Shown here: positions 4,769 through 12,289 of the stretch, piece after piece | Layout of the letters: every line of letters begins with the position of its first letter | Numbering within the stretch: position 1 is the stretch's first letter | DNA from: JAIVJN01 sp036732565 | GTDB taxonomy: Bacteria > Acidobacteriota > Vicinamibacteria > Vicinamibacterales > UBA2999 | Assembly: GCA_036732565.1 (NCBI GenBank) | Contig: DAINCF010000127.1 | Coordinates: 1-15,268, forward strand | DNA length: 15,268 nucleotides | Direction of reading: 5' to 3' | Program-made: the position numbers and the translations under genes | Notes under the pieces: generated by a model | Seen by the model: only the letters and a program-made list of their open reading frames with translations | What the model was told of the DNA's origin: nothing | Database searches by the model: none

Positions 4769-7618
4769 ATGCGAATGGCCTCATTGCTCGCGGTGTTGAC
4801 GTCGCTCGTCGCCTCCATCGTCGCCGTGTCGGCACAGGCTGTGGCGCCGGCACAGGCGCCGCCCGCCGCGCAGCCGCTGGCGCTCGAGCAGACGCTGCCG
4901 GTCGACCCAGCCGTGCGCACCGGACGATTCGCCAACGGCATGCAGTACTACATCCGACAGAACGGCCGGCCCGACAACCGCGTGTCGATGCGCCTGGCTG
5001 TGAACGTCGGATCGATCCACGAGGAGGACGACCAGCGCGGCCTCGCGCACTTCCTGGAGCACATGGCGTTCAACGGCTCGACCAGCTTCAAGCCGGGTGA
5101 GCTGGTGTCGTTCCTGGAGTCGATCGGCGCCCGCTTCGGCGCGCACGTCAATGCGCAGACGTCCTTCGACGAAACGATTTACATGCTCGACGTTCCGACC
5201 GATCGCGAGGGCTACTTCGAGCGAGGACTGCTCGCGCTCCACGATTTCGGCGCCGGCATGCTGCTGACGCAGGAGGAGATCGACAAAGAGCGCGGCGTCG
5301 TGATCGAAGAGTGGCGCGGACGGCTGGGGGCGGGCTCGCGGCTGACCGACAAGCAGTTGCCCGCGCTGTTGAAGGGATCGCGCTACGTCGAGCGTCTGCC
5401 AATCGGCACGCCGGAGATCCTCAAGAGCTTCCCACGCCAGCGGCTCGTCGACTTCTACAGGAAGTGGTATCGCCCCGACCTCATGGCCGTCGCCGTTGTC
5501 GGCGATGTCGATCCCGGCGACGCGTTGAAATTGCTGGAGCAGCATTTCGCGACGATTCCTGCGGCCTCGGGCACGGCGCCGACGGTCGATCGCTCCGTCC
5601 CGACGCCGAAGGACACGACCTATCTCGTGTCCACCGATCCCGAGGCGCAGCAGTGGACCATCACGGTGGCCTACAAGCGCGCGGTCGAGCTCCAGAAGAC
5701 GGTGGGGGACTACCGCAAGGGGCTCGTCGATCAGCTCGCCACGCAGATGTTGAACCTGCGCCTGGCCGACGTCGCTCGTCGCCCGAAGGCCCCCATCTTG
5801 GCCGGCGAGGCGGGCAACGATGGCATCGTTCGGCTGCTGACGCTCTTCGACGTCGGCGCCGCGGTTCCCGAAGGCGGCCTGGCGAACGGCTTCGAGACGC
5901 TGGTGACCGAGACGCGGCGCATGCAGCAGTTCGGGTTCAGCGCTGACGAGCTCACGCGGGCGAAGGCGGCGCTGCTCGCGACCTTCGAGCGCGCCGTCAA
6001 GGAGCGTGAGACCAGCGAAAGCCCCAGCTACGCCAACGAGTACGTCCGCGCCTTCCTCGAGTCCGAGCCGATTCCGGGCATTCAGTTCGAGCATCAGATC
6101 GCCTCGACGTTCGTCCCCGGCATCACCGTCCAGGAGGTGGGCGAGGCGGCCAACAAACTGGTTGGGAGCGGCAGCCGCGTCGTCCTGGCCGTTGCGCCTG
6201 AAAAGAAAGACGCGCCAGTGCCCACGGAACAGGCGCTGCAGCAAGTGGCCGCGAAGGCGGACGTAGCAGCGATCGAGGCGTGGACCGATGCCTTGGCCGG
6301 CCGCGAGCTCGTGGAAACCAAGCCTGCGGCTGGGAAGGTGGCCAATCGGCGCGCGATTGCGGAGCTGGACGTCACCATCCTGTCGCTGTCGAACGGCGCG
6401 GAAGTGTGGTTGAAGCCGACGGATTTCAAGAACGATCAGGTGCTGCTGAGCTCGTACGCCCTGGGTGGCGAGTCCGTGGTGCCCGAAAGCGACTACCGTG
6501 AGGCGCAGCTTGCGGCCTCGCTCGTCGGCATTGGCGGCATGGGCGGGTTGAACCCCGTGGATCTCAGCAGGCTGTTGTCGGGCAAGCTCGCACAAGTCTC
6601 GCCGACGGTGGACACCTACACCGAGGGGACGACAGGACAAGCGTCGCCGCGCGATCTCGAAACCGCGCTTCAGTTGAACTACCTCGCGTTCACCTCACCC
6701 AATCTGACCGAGGAAGCGTTCGAGCTCATGAAGCGTCGGGTCATCGGCGTGCTGCAGAATCAGGCGCAAAACCCACGGGCCGTCTTCGGTGAGAAAGTGG
6801 AGCTCGTCAACACGTCGAACCACTACACGGCAAAGGCGCCGACGCCCGCGGATGTGGAGACGTTGGACCTGGCGACGATGCGGAAGTTCTACGCGTCGCG
6901 CTACAGCAACGCCGCCGATTTCACGTTCTTCCTCGTCGGGACGTTCGAAGTCGAGAAGATCGTGCCGCTCATCGAGCAATGGATTGGCAGTTTGCCGTCG
7001 ACCGGCAAGCGCTCGGCGACGTTCCGCGAGATGGGCGTGAAGTTCCCGGCGGGCGTGGTCGCCGAGGAAGTCCGGAAGGGACGCGAGCCGAGCAGCCAAA
7101 CCGTGATGTCGTTCTTCGCCGACACCAACCTCGATGAGTTGGCGATGCATCGTGCGCGGGCTGCGTCCTCGGTGCTCAGCATTCGCCTGCGTGACATCTT
7201 GCGTGAAGAGTTGGGCGGGACCTATGGCGTCGGTGTCAGCTACCAGAATACGCTGCCGCTCAAAGGCTACGGCGCGATGACCGTGCAGTTCGGCAGCTCA
7301 CCGGAGAACGTCGAGAAGCTGACGAAGGCCGTCCTCACCGAAGTGCAACGGTTGATCAAGGAAGGGCCTTCAGCCGAGGATGTCCAGAAAGTGCAGGAGT
7401 TGGAACGACGCGACCTCGAGACCGCGACGCGACAGAACCAGTACTGGATCGGCTCGTTGCAGACCACACACCTGCTGGGGTGGGATCCGATGGGTATCCT
7501 GCGTCGTGGTGATCGCATCGAGAAGTTGTCACCGTCCGTGCTGCACGACGCGTTCAAGCAGTACTTCCCGATGGATCGCTACACGGTGGTAACGTTGAAA
7601 CCGGAAGCGACTCCGTAG
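4769..7618 (+). CDS. Secreted M16-family zinc metallopeptidase (insulinase/PqqL-like)
   Basis: The product is 949 aa from the ATG at 4769 (an in-frame ATG at 4775 is also possible), beginning with a signal peptide that likely ends at VSA near residue 22. The inverted zinc site HFLEH is at residues 94-98. The downstream ERGVVIEEWR (174-183) supplies the distal Glu, most likely E181. The second half contains LREELGGTYGVGVSYQ, with Arg812 and Tyr819 as the conserved R/Y pair of the inactive lobe. The length fits a two-lobed, four-domain M16 enzyme, with an active N-terminal half and a C-terminal half lacking HxxEH. Such enzymes enclose and cleave peptides in the periplasm. The gene is divergent from dut with 25 bp between start codons and no Shine-Dalgarno. 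Its TAG stop begins a ladder of GTAG repeats. The substrate is unknown; PqqL proper cannot be asserted. Confidence 0.93.
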   Translation: MRMASLLAVLTSLVASIVAVSAQAVAPAQAPPAAQPLALEQTLPVDPAVRTGRFANGMQYYIRQNGRPDNRVSMRLAVNVGSIHEEDDQRGLAHFLEHMAFNGSTSFKPGELVSFLESIGARFGAHVNAQTSFDETIYMLDVPTDREGYFERGLLALHDFGAGMLLTQEEIDKERGVVIEEWRGRLGAGSRLTDKQLPALLKGSRYVERLPIGTPEILKSFPRQRLVDFYRKWYRPDLMAVAVVGDVDPGDALKLLEQHFATIPAASGTAPTVDRSVPTPKDTTYLVSTDPEAQQWTITVAYKRAVELQKTVGDYRKGLVDQLATQMLNLRLADVARRPKAPILAGEAGNDGIVRLLTLFDVGAAVPEGGLANGFETLVTETRRMQQFGFSADELTRAKAALLATFERAVKERETSESPSYANEYVRAFLESEPIPGIQFEHQIASTFVPGITVQEVGEAANKLVGSGSRVVLAVAPEKKDAPVPTEQALQQVAAKADVAAIEAWTDALAGRELVETKPAAGKVANRRAIAELDVTILSLSNGAEVWLKPTDFKNDQVLLSSYALGGESVVPESDYREAQLAASLVGIGGMGGLNPVDLSRLLSGKLAQVSPTVDTYTEGTTGQASPRDLETALQLNYLAFTSPNLTEEAFELMKRRVIGVLQNQAQNPRAVFGEKVELVNTSNHYTAKAPTPADVETLDLATMRKFYASRYSNAADFTFFLVGTFEVEKIVPLIEQWIGSLPSTGKRSATFREMGVKFPAGVVAEEVRKGREPSSQTVMSFFADTNLDELAMHRARAASSVLSIRLRDILREELGGTYGVGVSYQNTLPLKGYGAMTVQFGSSPENVEKLTKAVLTEVQRLIKEGPSAEDVQKVQELERRDLETATRQNQYWIGSLQTTHLLGWDPMGILRRGDRIEKLSPSVLHDAFKQYFPMDRYTVVTLKPEATP

Positions 7619-7713
7619 GGACGCCCGTGTAGGGGTCTGATGTAGGGGCGGCGTGTAGGGGCGGCTCGCGAGCCGCCCCTACGGTCCACCCTACGGCCCA
7701 CCTTACGATGCCT
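7615..7713. repeat. GTAG palindrome flanked by ladders of its own arms
   Basis: The core is a perfect 28-bp palindrome (7655-7682) whose half is GTAGGGGCGGCTCG. To its left, GTAGGG heads recur at 7615, 7629 and 7642 before the core head at 7655 (spacings 14, 13, 13). To its right, 12-nt units CCTACGGTCCAC, CCTACGGCCCAC and a decayed third start at 7678, 7690 and 7702. These are the same heads on the minus strand. The first head supplies the TAG stop of the M16 gene. The cluster fills most of the gap before ettA. Confidence 0.85.
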
Positions 7714-7736
7714 CGGTATCCGTTCATTTGGTTCAT

Positions 7737-9413
7737 ATGCCGCAATTCGTTTACACGATGAAGGGTCTCGGGAAGGTGTACCCTCCCGACACCGCTGTTC
7801 TCCGCGATATCTGGCTGTCGTTTCTGCCGGGGGCCAAGATCGGCGTCCTCGGCTTGAATGGCGCGGGCAAGTCGACGGTGCTGAAGATCATGGCCGGCGT
7901 CGAGACGAACTTCGTCGGCGAAGCGTTTCCGGGCGACGGCATCAGCATTGGCTATCTGCCGCAGGAGCCGGCGCTCGATTCGACCAAGGATGTGAAAGGC
8001 AACGTGGAAGAAGGCGTGGCGCCGATTCGCGCGCTGCTCGATCGCTACGATGCGATCAACATGCGCCTCGGCGAGGAGCTGTCTCCCGAGGAGATGGAGA
8101 AGGTGCTCGACGAGCAGGCGAAGTTGCAGGACCGTATCGACGCCTCGAACGCGTGGGATCTGGATTCGCGTCTCGAGATGGCGATGGATTCGCTGCGCCT
8201 GCCGCCCGCGGATGCCGACGTCAGCACGCTCTCGGGCGGCGAGCGTCGCCGCGTGGCGCTCTGCCGATTGCTGCTGCAGTCGCCCGACCTGTTGCTCCTC
8301 GACGAGCCCACCAACCACCTGGACGCGGAGTCGGTCGGGTGGCTCGAGCGCTACCTGAAGGAGTATCCGGGCACGGTGGTGGCGGTCACGCACGATCGCT
8401 ACTTCCTCGACAACGTCGCCGGCTGGATCTTGGAGCTGGATCGCGGCACCGGTTACCCCTACGAGGGAAACTACTCCGGATGGCTGGAACAGAAGCGGAC
8501 GCGGCTGGCGCAGGAAGAGAAGGCCGAGACCAAGCGCCAGCGTTCGCTGCAGCGGGAGTTGGACTGGATCCGCATGTCGCCGCGGGCGCGCCAGGCGAAA
8601 GGCAAGGCGCGGCTCAACGCGTATGAACAACTGCTGGCCGAGGACGCAGCGGACAAGATCGAGACCGTCGAGATCTATATTCCACCAGGCCCCCGACTCG
8701 GCGACATCGTCGTCGAAGCGCGCAACCTGAAGAAGGGGTACGGCGATTTGGTGTTGTTCGACGATCTCAGCTTCACCCTGCCGCGGGGCGGGATCGTCGG
8801 CGTGATCGGGCCGAATGGCGCGGGCAAGACGACGACGTTCCGTTTGATCACCGGGCAGGAGCAACCGGATGGCGGTACGTTGCGCGTCGGCGAGACCGTG
8901 CAGGTCGGCTACGTCGACCAGTCCCGCGACGCGCTCGACGCCAACAAGAGCGTCTGGGAAGAGATTTCCGGCGGCGAAGACGAGCTGCTGATGGGGAAGC
9001 GGCCGGTGGCGTCGCGCGCCTATGCGTCGTGGTTCAACTTCAAGGGCGCGCAGCAGCAACGGAAGGTCGGGGCGCTGTCGGGTGGCGAACGTAATCGCGT
9101 GCATCTCGCCAAGCTGCTGCGGCGCGGTTGCAATCTGCTGCTGCTCGACGAGCCGACGAACGATCTCGATGTCGACACGTTGCGCGCGCTCGAAGAAGCG
9201 CTGCTCAACTTCGCCGGCTGCGCCGTCGTCATCAGCCACGATCGCTGGTTCCTGGATCGCATCGCGACGCACATCCTGGCGTTCGAGGGTGACAGCCAGG
9301 CGGTCTGGTTCGAGGGCAACTATCAAGACTACGAGGCCGATCGACGCCGCCGTCTCGGCGCGGCGGCCGACCGACCGCATCGCATCAAGTACCGGAAGCT
9401 CACGAGAGGGTGA
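7737..9413 (+). CDS. ettA: Energy-dependent translational throttle protein, ABC-F ATPase
   Basis: At 558 aa it matches E. coli EttA (555) closely from end to end as I recall that sequence: it starts MPQFVYTMKGLGKVYPP and ends RIKYRKLTRG. ABC domain 1 has Walker A GLNGAGKST (39-47), an EttA-type arm insertion (about 78-140), LSGGERRRVALCRLLL (165-180) and LLLLDEPTNHLDAESV. The interdomain linker is rich in Arg, Lys and Gln. ABC domain 2 has Walker A GPNGAGKTT (358-366), LSGGERNRVHLAKLL and LLLLDEPTNDLD. There are no membrane segments. EttA binds the ribosomal E site and gates the first elongation step according to ATP/ADP. The ATG at 7737 is preferred over a TTG at 7728 because it gives the family's N-terminus. 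No clear Shine-Dalgarno is visible. It is probably co-transcribed with the next gene, 13 nt downstream. Confidence 0.97.
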   Translation: MPQFVYTMKGLGKVYPPDTAVLRDIWLSFLPGAKIGVLGLNGAGKSTVLKIMAGVETNFVGEAFPGDGISIGYLPQEPALDSTKDVKGNVEEGVAPIRALLDRYDAINMRLGEELSPEEMEKVLDEQAKLQDRIDASNAWDLDSRLEMAMDSLRLPPADADVSTLSGGERRRVALCRLLLQSPDLLLLDEPTNHLDAESVGWLERYLKEYPGTVVAVTHDRYFLDNVAGWILELDRGTGYPYEGNYSGWLEQKRTRLAQEEKAETKRQRSLQRELDWIRMSPRARQAKGKARLNAYEQLLAEDAADKIETVEIYIPPGPRLGDIVVEARNLKKGYGDLVLFDDLSFTLPRGGIVGVIGPNGAGKTTTFRLITGQEQPDGGTLRVGETVQVGYVDQSRDALDANKSVWEEISGGEDELLMGKRPVASRAYASWFNFKGAQQQRKVGALSGGERNRVHLAKLLRRGCNLLLLDEPTNDLDVDTLRALEEALLNFAGCAVVISHDRWFLDRIATHILAFEGDSQAVWFEGNYQDYEADRRRRLGAAADRPHRIKYRKLTRG

Positions 9414-9414
9414 C

Positions 9415-9420
9415 AGGAGG
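9415..9420 (+). promoter_or_regulatory. Consensus Shine-Dalgarno AGGAGG
   Basis: AGGAGG sits 6 nt before the ATG at 9427 and directly after the ettA stop codon. It fixes the start of the DinB-fold gene and is one of the few full-consensus sites in the window. Confidence 0.85.
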
Positions 9421-9426
9421 CGCGCG

Positions 9427-9921
9427 ATGACCGCAGATCAGGCGAGGGCCGTGGCCCTGAGCGTCGGGCAGCAGCTCCAGCAGGAGTGGATGACCACTTA
9501 CAAGGTGATCAAGGCCGTTCCCGAAGCGAAGAAGGACTACAAGCCAGAGGGCAATTCCCGGAGTGCCGGTGAGCTAGCGCAGCATCTGGCCACCGCCGAT
9601 TTCATGTTTCTCGACGGCGTCATCGCCGGTGAGTTCGGGGCCTGGAAGGAAGATACCTCGCCGAAGACAATCGAGCGGCTCGCGGAAGACTACAAGCACG
9701 AATTTCCCAGGCGCCTGGAGGCCATCCTCGCGCTCGATGGCGCCAAGCTGGCGAAGGAAGTGGAGTTCGCCGGATCGAAGTTTCCGGCGGTGAATTTCCT
9801 GGTGTGGGCGCTGACGCACATGGTCCACCACCGCGGCCAGCTCACCACCTATCTGCGGCCGATGGGCGGCAAAGTGCCCAACATCTACGGCGGCAGCTAC
9901 GACGAACCCTGGCAGGGATGA
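9427..9921 (+). CDS. DinB/YfiT-fold putative metal-dependent protein
   Basis: The 164-aa four-helix-bundle protein is of the DinB_2/YfiT superfamily (unrelated to polymerase DinB, despite the name). The metal-binding histidine triad is visible: His53 in AQHLATADFMF, and His131 and His135 in THMVHHRGQLTTYLR. The last is the family's most characteristic stretch. Family members include thiol-dependent transferases and many proteins without known activity; no substrate can be named. It begins 13 nt after ettA with a perfect Shine-Dalgarno. Its TGA stop overlaps the next gene's ATG (ATGA), so it is translationally coupled to the UbiD-family decarboxylase, a hint that the two act together. Confidence 0.9.
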   Translation: MTADQARAVALSVGQQLQQEWMTTYKVIKAVPEAKKDYKPEGNSRSAGELAQHLATADFMFLDGVIAGEFGAWKEDTSPKTIERLAEDYKHEFPRRLEAILALDGAKLAKEVEFAGSKFPAVNFLVWALTHMVHHRGQLTTYLRPMGGKVPNIYGGSYDEPWQG

Positions 9922-11726
9922 CCTTTCCCGACCTCAGGGCCTTTCTCGATTCGCTCCGCCGCGACACCGATCTCGTCGAGATCACCGCGCCCGTGGATCC
10001 CGCGCTCGAAGCCGCGGAGATCCACCGGCGCGTGATCGCCGCCAATGGCCCCGCGCTGCTGTTCACCAATGTCCGCGGCGCCGACACGCCGCTCGTCACC
10101 AATCTCTTCGGAACCGCGCGGCGCGCGGAGCTCGCGTTCGGACAGCGTCCGCTCGCGCTGATCAAGCGGTTGGTGCATCTCGCCGAAACACTGCTTCCGC
10201 CCACTCCGGCCAAGCTCTGGCAGGCACGCGACGTTGGATGGGAGCTGCTCAAGGTCGGCACGCGCCGGCAGGCCTCCGGGCCCGTGCTCGACCTCGTCAC
10301 CCGTGACGTGCGGTTGGATCGATTGCCGATCCTCACGTGCTGGCCCGAGGACGGCGGACCGTTCATCACCCTGCCGCTGGTCTACACGACGCATCCCGAT
10401 CGTCCCGCTCACAACCTCGGCATGTATCGCCTCCACGTCTACGACCCACGCACGACGGGCATGCACTGGCAGATTGGCAAGGGAGGCGGGTTTCACTATG
10501 CGGTTGCGGAGGCACGCGGTCAGGCGTTGCCGGCGACGGTCTTCATCGGCGGCCCACCCGCGTTAATCCTGTCGGCGATCGCTCCGCTGCCCGAGAACGT
10601 GCCGGAGCTGATGCTGGCGTCACTGATCGCCGGCGATCGCCTGTCACAGGTCGAGGCGCCAGATGGGCATCCACATCCGCTGCTGGCGACCGCGGAGATG
10701 GCGCTGATGGGCACGGTGCCACCTGGCGTTCGGCGCCCAGAGGGCCCGTTCGGCGATCACTACGGCTACTACTCTCTGCAACACGACTATCCGGTGTTTC
10801 AGGTCTCCCAGCTTGCGCGTCGCCGAGACGCGATCTATCCGGCCACCGTCGTCGGCAAGCCGCGGCAGGAGGACTTCTTCATCGGCGATCTTCTGCAGGA
10901 GCTGCTGTCGCCGCTGTTCCCGATGGTGATGCCGGCGGTCGAGCAGCTCTGGTCGTACGGCGAGACCGGCTACCACTCGCTCGCCGCGGCGGTGGTGAAG
11001 CAGCGGTACGGACGGGAGGCGATGGCCAGCGCGTTCCGTATTCTCGGCGAAGGACAACTGTCGCTGACGAAGTTCCTGTTGCTGACGGATCGGCCGGTGA
11101 ACGTGCGCGACTTCCGCGCGACGCTCGAGCACATTCTGGCCAGGACGCGGCCGGAGACCGATCTCTACGTCTTTTCGAACCTCTCGATGGACACGCTCGA
11201 CTACACCGGGCCGGTCGTGAATCAGGGTTCGAAGGGCGTGTGGCTGGGCCTCGGCGATCCGATCCGCGATCTCCCGCGCGAGTTTCGTCCCGCGGTCGAT
11301 CCGCCATCGGACGTTTCCGAGGCGCGTGTCTTCTGTGGCGGATGCCTGGTCGTCAACGGACCGGGCTTCGCGAGCGACCCGGGCGCCGCCGCGCGGATCG
11401 CGGCGCATCCTGCGTTTGCGGAATGGCCGTTGATCGTGTTGAGCGACGAGCCCGAGCGCGCGACTCGCAGCGTGATGAACTTTCTGTGGACGACGTTCAC
11501 GCGCTTCGAGCCCGCGGCGGACGTCCACGCGGCCGATCGCCGGATCGTACGCAATCACATCGCCCGGCAGGCCCCCATTGCGATCGACGCGCGGATGAAG
11601 CCCTGGTACCCGAAGGAGCTGACCTGCCGCGACGACATCGCGGCCCGGGTCACCGAACGCTGGCGCGAGTACTTCCCGTCGCGCAAGGTCGAGATGGGGG
11701 ACGCGGAACGCGGACATCTGGATTGA
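9918..11726 (+). CDS. UbiD-family prenylated-FMN-dependent decarboxylase
   Basis: The protein is 602 aa. UbiD enzymes use prenylated FMN, made by a UbiX partner not seen here, to decarboxylate aromatic or unsaturated acids in ubiquinone or menaquinone synthesis or aromatic metabolism. Visible family signatures are HNLGMYRLHVYD (165-176, with the conserved Arg171), EGPFGDHYGYY (275-285, with the catalytic-type Glu275 and Asp280), VVGKPRQEDFFIGD (311-324), LWTTFTRFEPAADVHA and IAIDARMKPW near the C-terminus. The length exceeds E. coli UbiD (497) and is nearer the roughly 600-aa class seen in some menaquinone producers. The actual substrate is not determined. The start overlaps the upstream stop (ATGA); an earlier in-frame start inside the DinB-fold gene is unlikely, since MTFPDLRAFLDSL is a normal family start. 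Confidence 0.93.
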   Translation: MTFPDLRAFLDSLRRDTDLVEITAPVDPALEAAEIHRRVIAANGPALLFTNVRGADTPLVTNLFGTARRAELAFGQRPLALIKRLVHLAETLLPPTPAKLWQARDVGWELLKVGTRRQASGPVLDLVTRDVRLDRLPILTCWPEDGGPFITLPLVYTTHPDRPAHNLGMYRLHVYDPRTTGMHWQIGKGGGFHYAVAEARGQALPATVFIGGPPALILSAIAPLPENVPELMLASLIAGDRLSQVEAPDGHPHPLLATAEMALMGTVPPGVRRPEGPFGDHYGYYSLQHDYPVFQVSQLARRRDAIYPATVVGKPRQEDFFIGDLLQELLSPLFPMVMPAVEQLWSYGETGYHSLAAAVVKQRYGREAMASAFRILGEGQLSLTKFLLLTDRPVNVRDFRATLEHILARTRPETDLYVFSNLSMDTLDYTGPVVNQGSKGVWLGLGDPIRDLPREFRPAVDPPSDVSEARVFCGGCLVVNGPGFASDPGAAARIAAHPAFAEWPLIVLSDEPERATRSVMNFLWTTFTRFEPAADVHAADRRIVRNHIARQAPIAIDARMKPWYPKELTCRDDIAARVTERWREYFPSRKVEMGDAERGHLD

Positions 11727-11766
11727 CCCCCGCCCGAACGGCTAGGTCCGGCCCATCCAGGGCACG

Positions 11767-11775
11767 TGTGATAAT
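11767..11775 (+). promoter_or_regulatory. Extended -10 promoter of apaG, predicting a leaderless mRNA
   Basis: TGT followed by GATAAT forms an extended -10 box. Exactly 6 nt separate it from the GTG start codon at 11782, so the expected transcription start is the first base of the start codon. No Shine-Dalgarno is present and no -35 box stands out at 17 nt. The match is good but untested. Confidence 0.45.
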
Positions 11776-11781
11776 CAATCG

Positions 11782-12165
11782 GTGAGCGACACGACGACCC
11801 AGGGTATTCGCGTCCGTGTGGAGAGCCGCTTCGTACCGGAGCGCAGCTTCCCACGTGAACCGCATTATTTCTTCGCCTACCACATCAGCATCTCCAATAT
11901 CGGCAATGAGACGGCCCAGCTCATGTCGCGCCACTGGATCATCACCGACGCCAACGGCGACGTCGAAGAGGTCGAGGGACCGGGGGTGGTCGGCAAGCAG
12001 CCAGTCCTCGAGCCCGGCGGCAGGTTCGAGTACACGAGTTTCTGTCCGTTGAAGACGAACGTCGGCACCATGCACGGCACCTACACCATGGTCACGCCGA
12101 CGGGCACGTCATTCGAGGCGCGGATTGCGCCGTTCACGCTGGCGGTGCCGAACGCGCTGAATTGA
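11782..12165 (+). CDS. apaG: ApaG protein (Co2+/Mg2+ efflux-associated, FN3-like fold)
   Basis: The 127-aa product equals the family's usual length (E. coli 125). It shows the typical core: YHISISNIGNETAQLMSRHWIITDANG (about residues 34-60), then the glycine-rich VEGPGVVGKQPVLEPGGRFEYTSFCPL and a final strand pattern GTMHGTYTM. ApaG is a small beta-sandwich protein linked genetically to cobalt resistance and Ap4A metabolism in enterobacteria; its molecular action is unclear. The GTG start at 11782 lies 55 nt after the decarboxylase gene, with an extended -10 just before it, so it probably has its own promoter. The usual enterobacterial neighbours ksgA and apaH are absent. Confidence 0.94.
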   Translation: MSDTTTQGIRVRVESRFVPERSFPREPHYFFAYHISISNIGNETAQLMSRHWIITDANGDVEEVEGPGVVGKQPVLEPGGRFEYTSFCPLKTNVGTMHGTYTMVTPTGTSFEARIAPFTLAVPNALN

Positions 12166-12194
12166 TACCTATGATTGCTAACGGCTCGCAGCTT

Positions 12195-12254
12195 TCGGCT
12201 CACGGCGCCGCGCAAGCGCGGCTGAGGCCAGCGAAGCTGGCCCCTGAGAGCCGA
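12195..12254. repeat. Double-hairpin (three-way junction) element between apaG and the ABC exporter
   Basis: The outer arms TCGGCTC (12195-12201) and GAGCCGA (12248-12254) enclose two perfect hairpins. GCCGCG/CGCGGC has a CAAG loop (12207-12222). GGCCAGC/GCTGGCC has a GAA loop (12226-12242). The architecture matches the element at 1691-1741 although the sequence differs, which suggests two members of one structural class. A transcribed copy would sit just upstream of the exporter's ribosome binding site (GGAG at 12278-12281). Confidence 0.7.
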
Positions 12255-12289
12255 CAGGCGATCACCGGGAGCGGTGCGGAGCAACAATT

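Noticed and set aside
4744..4941. 66-residue N-terminal extension of dUTPase
   Set aside because: It overlaps the peptidase signal sequence on the other strand and makes the protein longer than family members. The internal Met at 4743 gives the canonical start.
4781..6640. 619-aa minus-strand reading frame inside the M16 gene
   Set aside because: It is antisense to a clear M16 peptidase with intact zinc motifs, and its composition is typical of GC-rich shadow frames.
7554..9380. 608-aa minus-strand reading frame over ettA
   Set aside because: It is antisense to a full-length EttA, with no domain visible.
9427..9921. Calling the DinB-fold gene a DNA polymerase
   Set aside because: It shares only the historical name. 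It has the DinB_2 histidine triad and none of the Y-family polymerase motifs; the real polymerase IV is at 3178-4272.
10337..11785. 482-aa plus-strand frame over the UbiD-family gene
   Set aside because: It is an out-of-frame shadow of the decarboxylase with Arg/Gly-rich low-complexity sequence.
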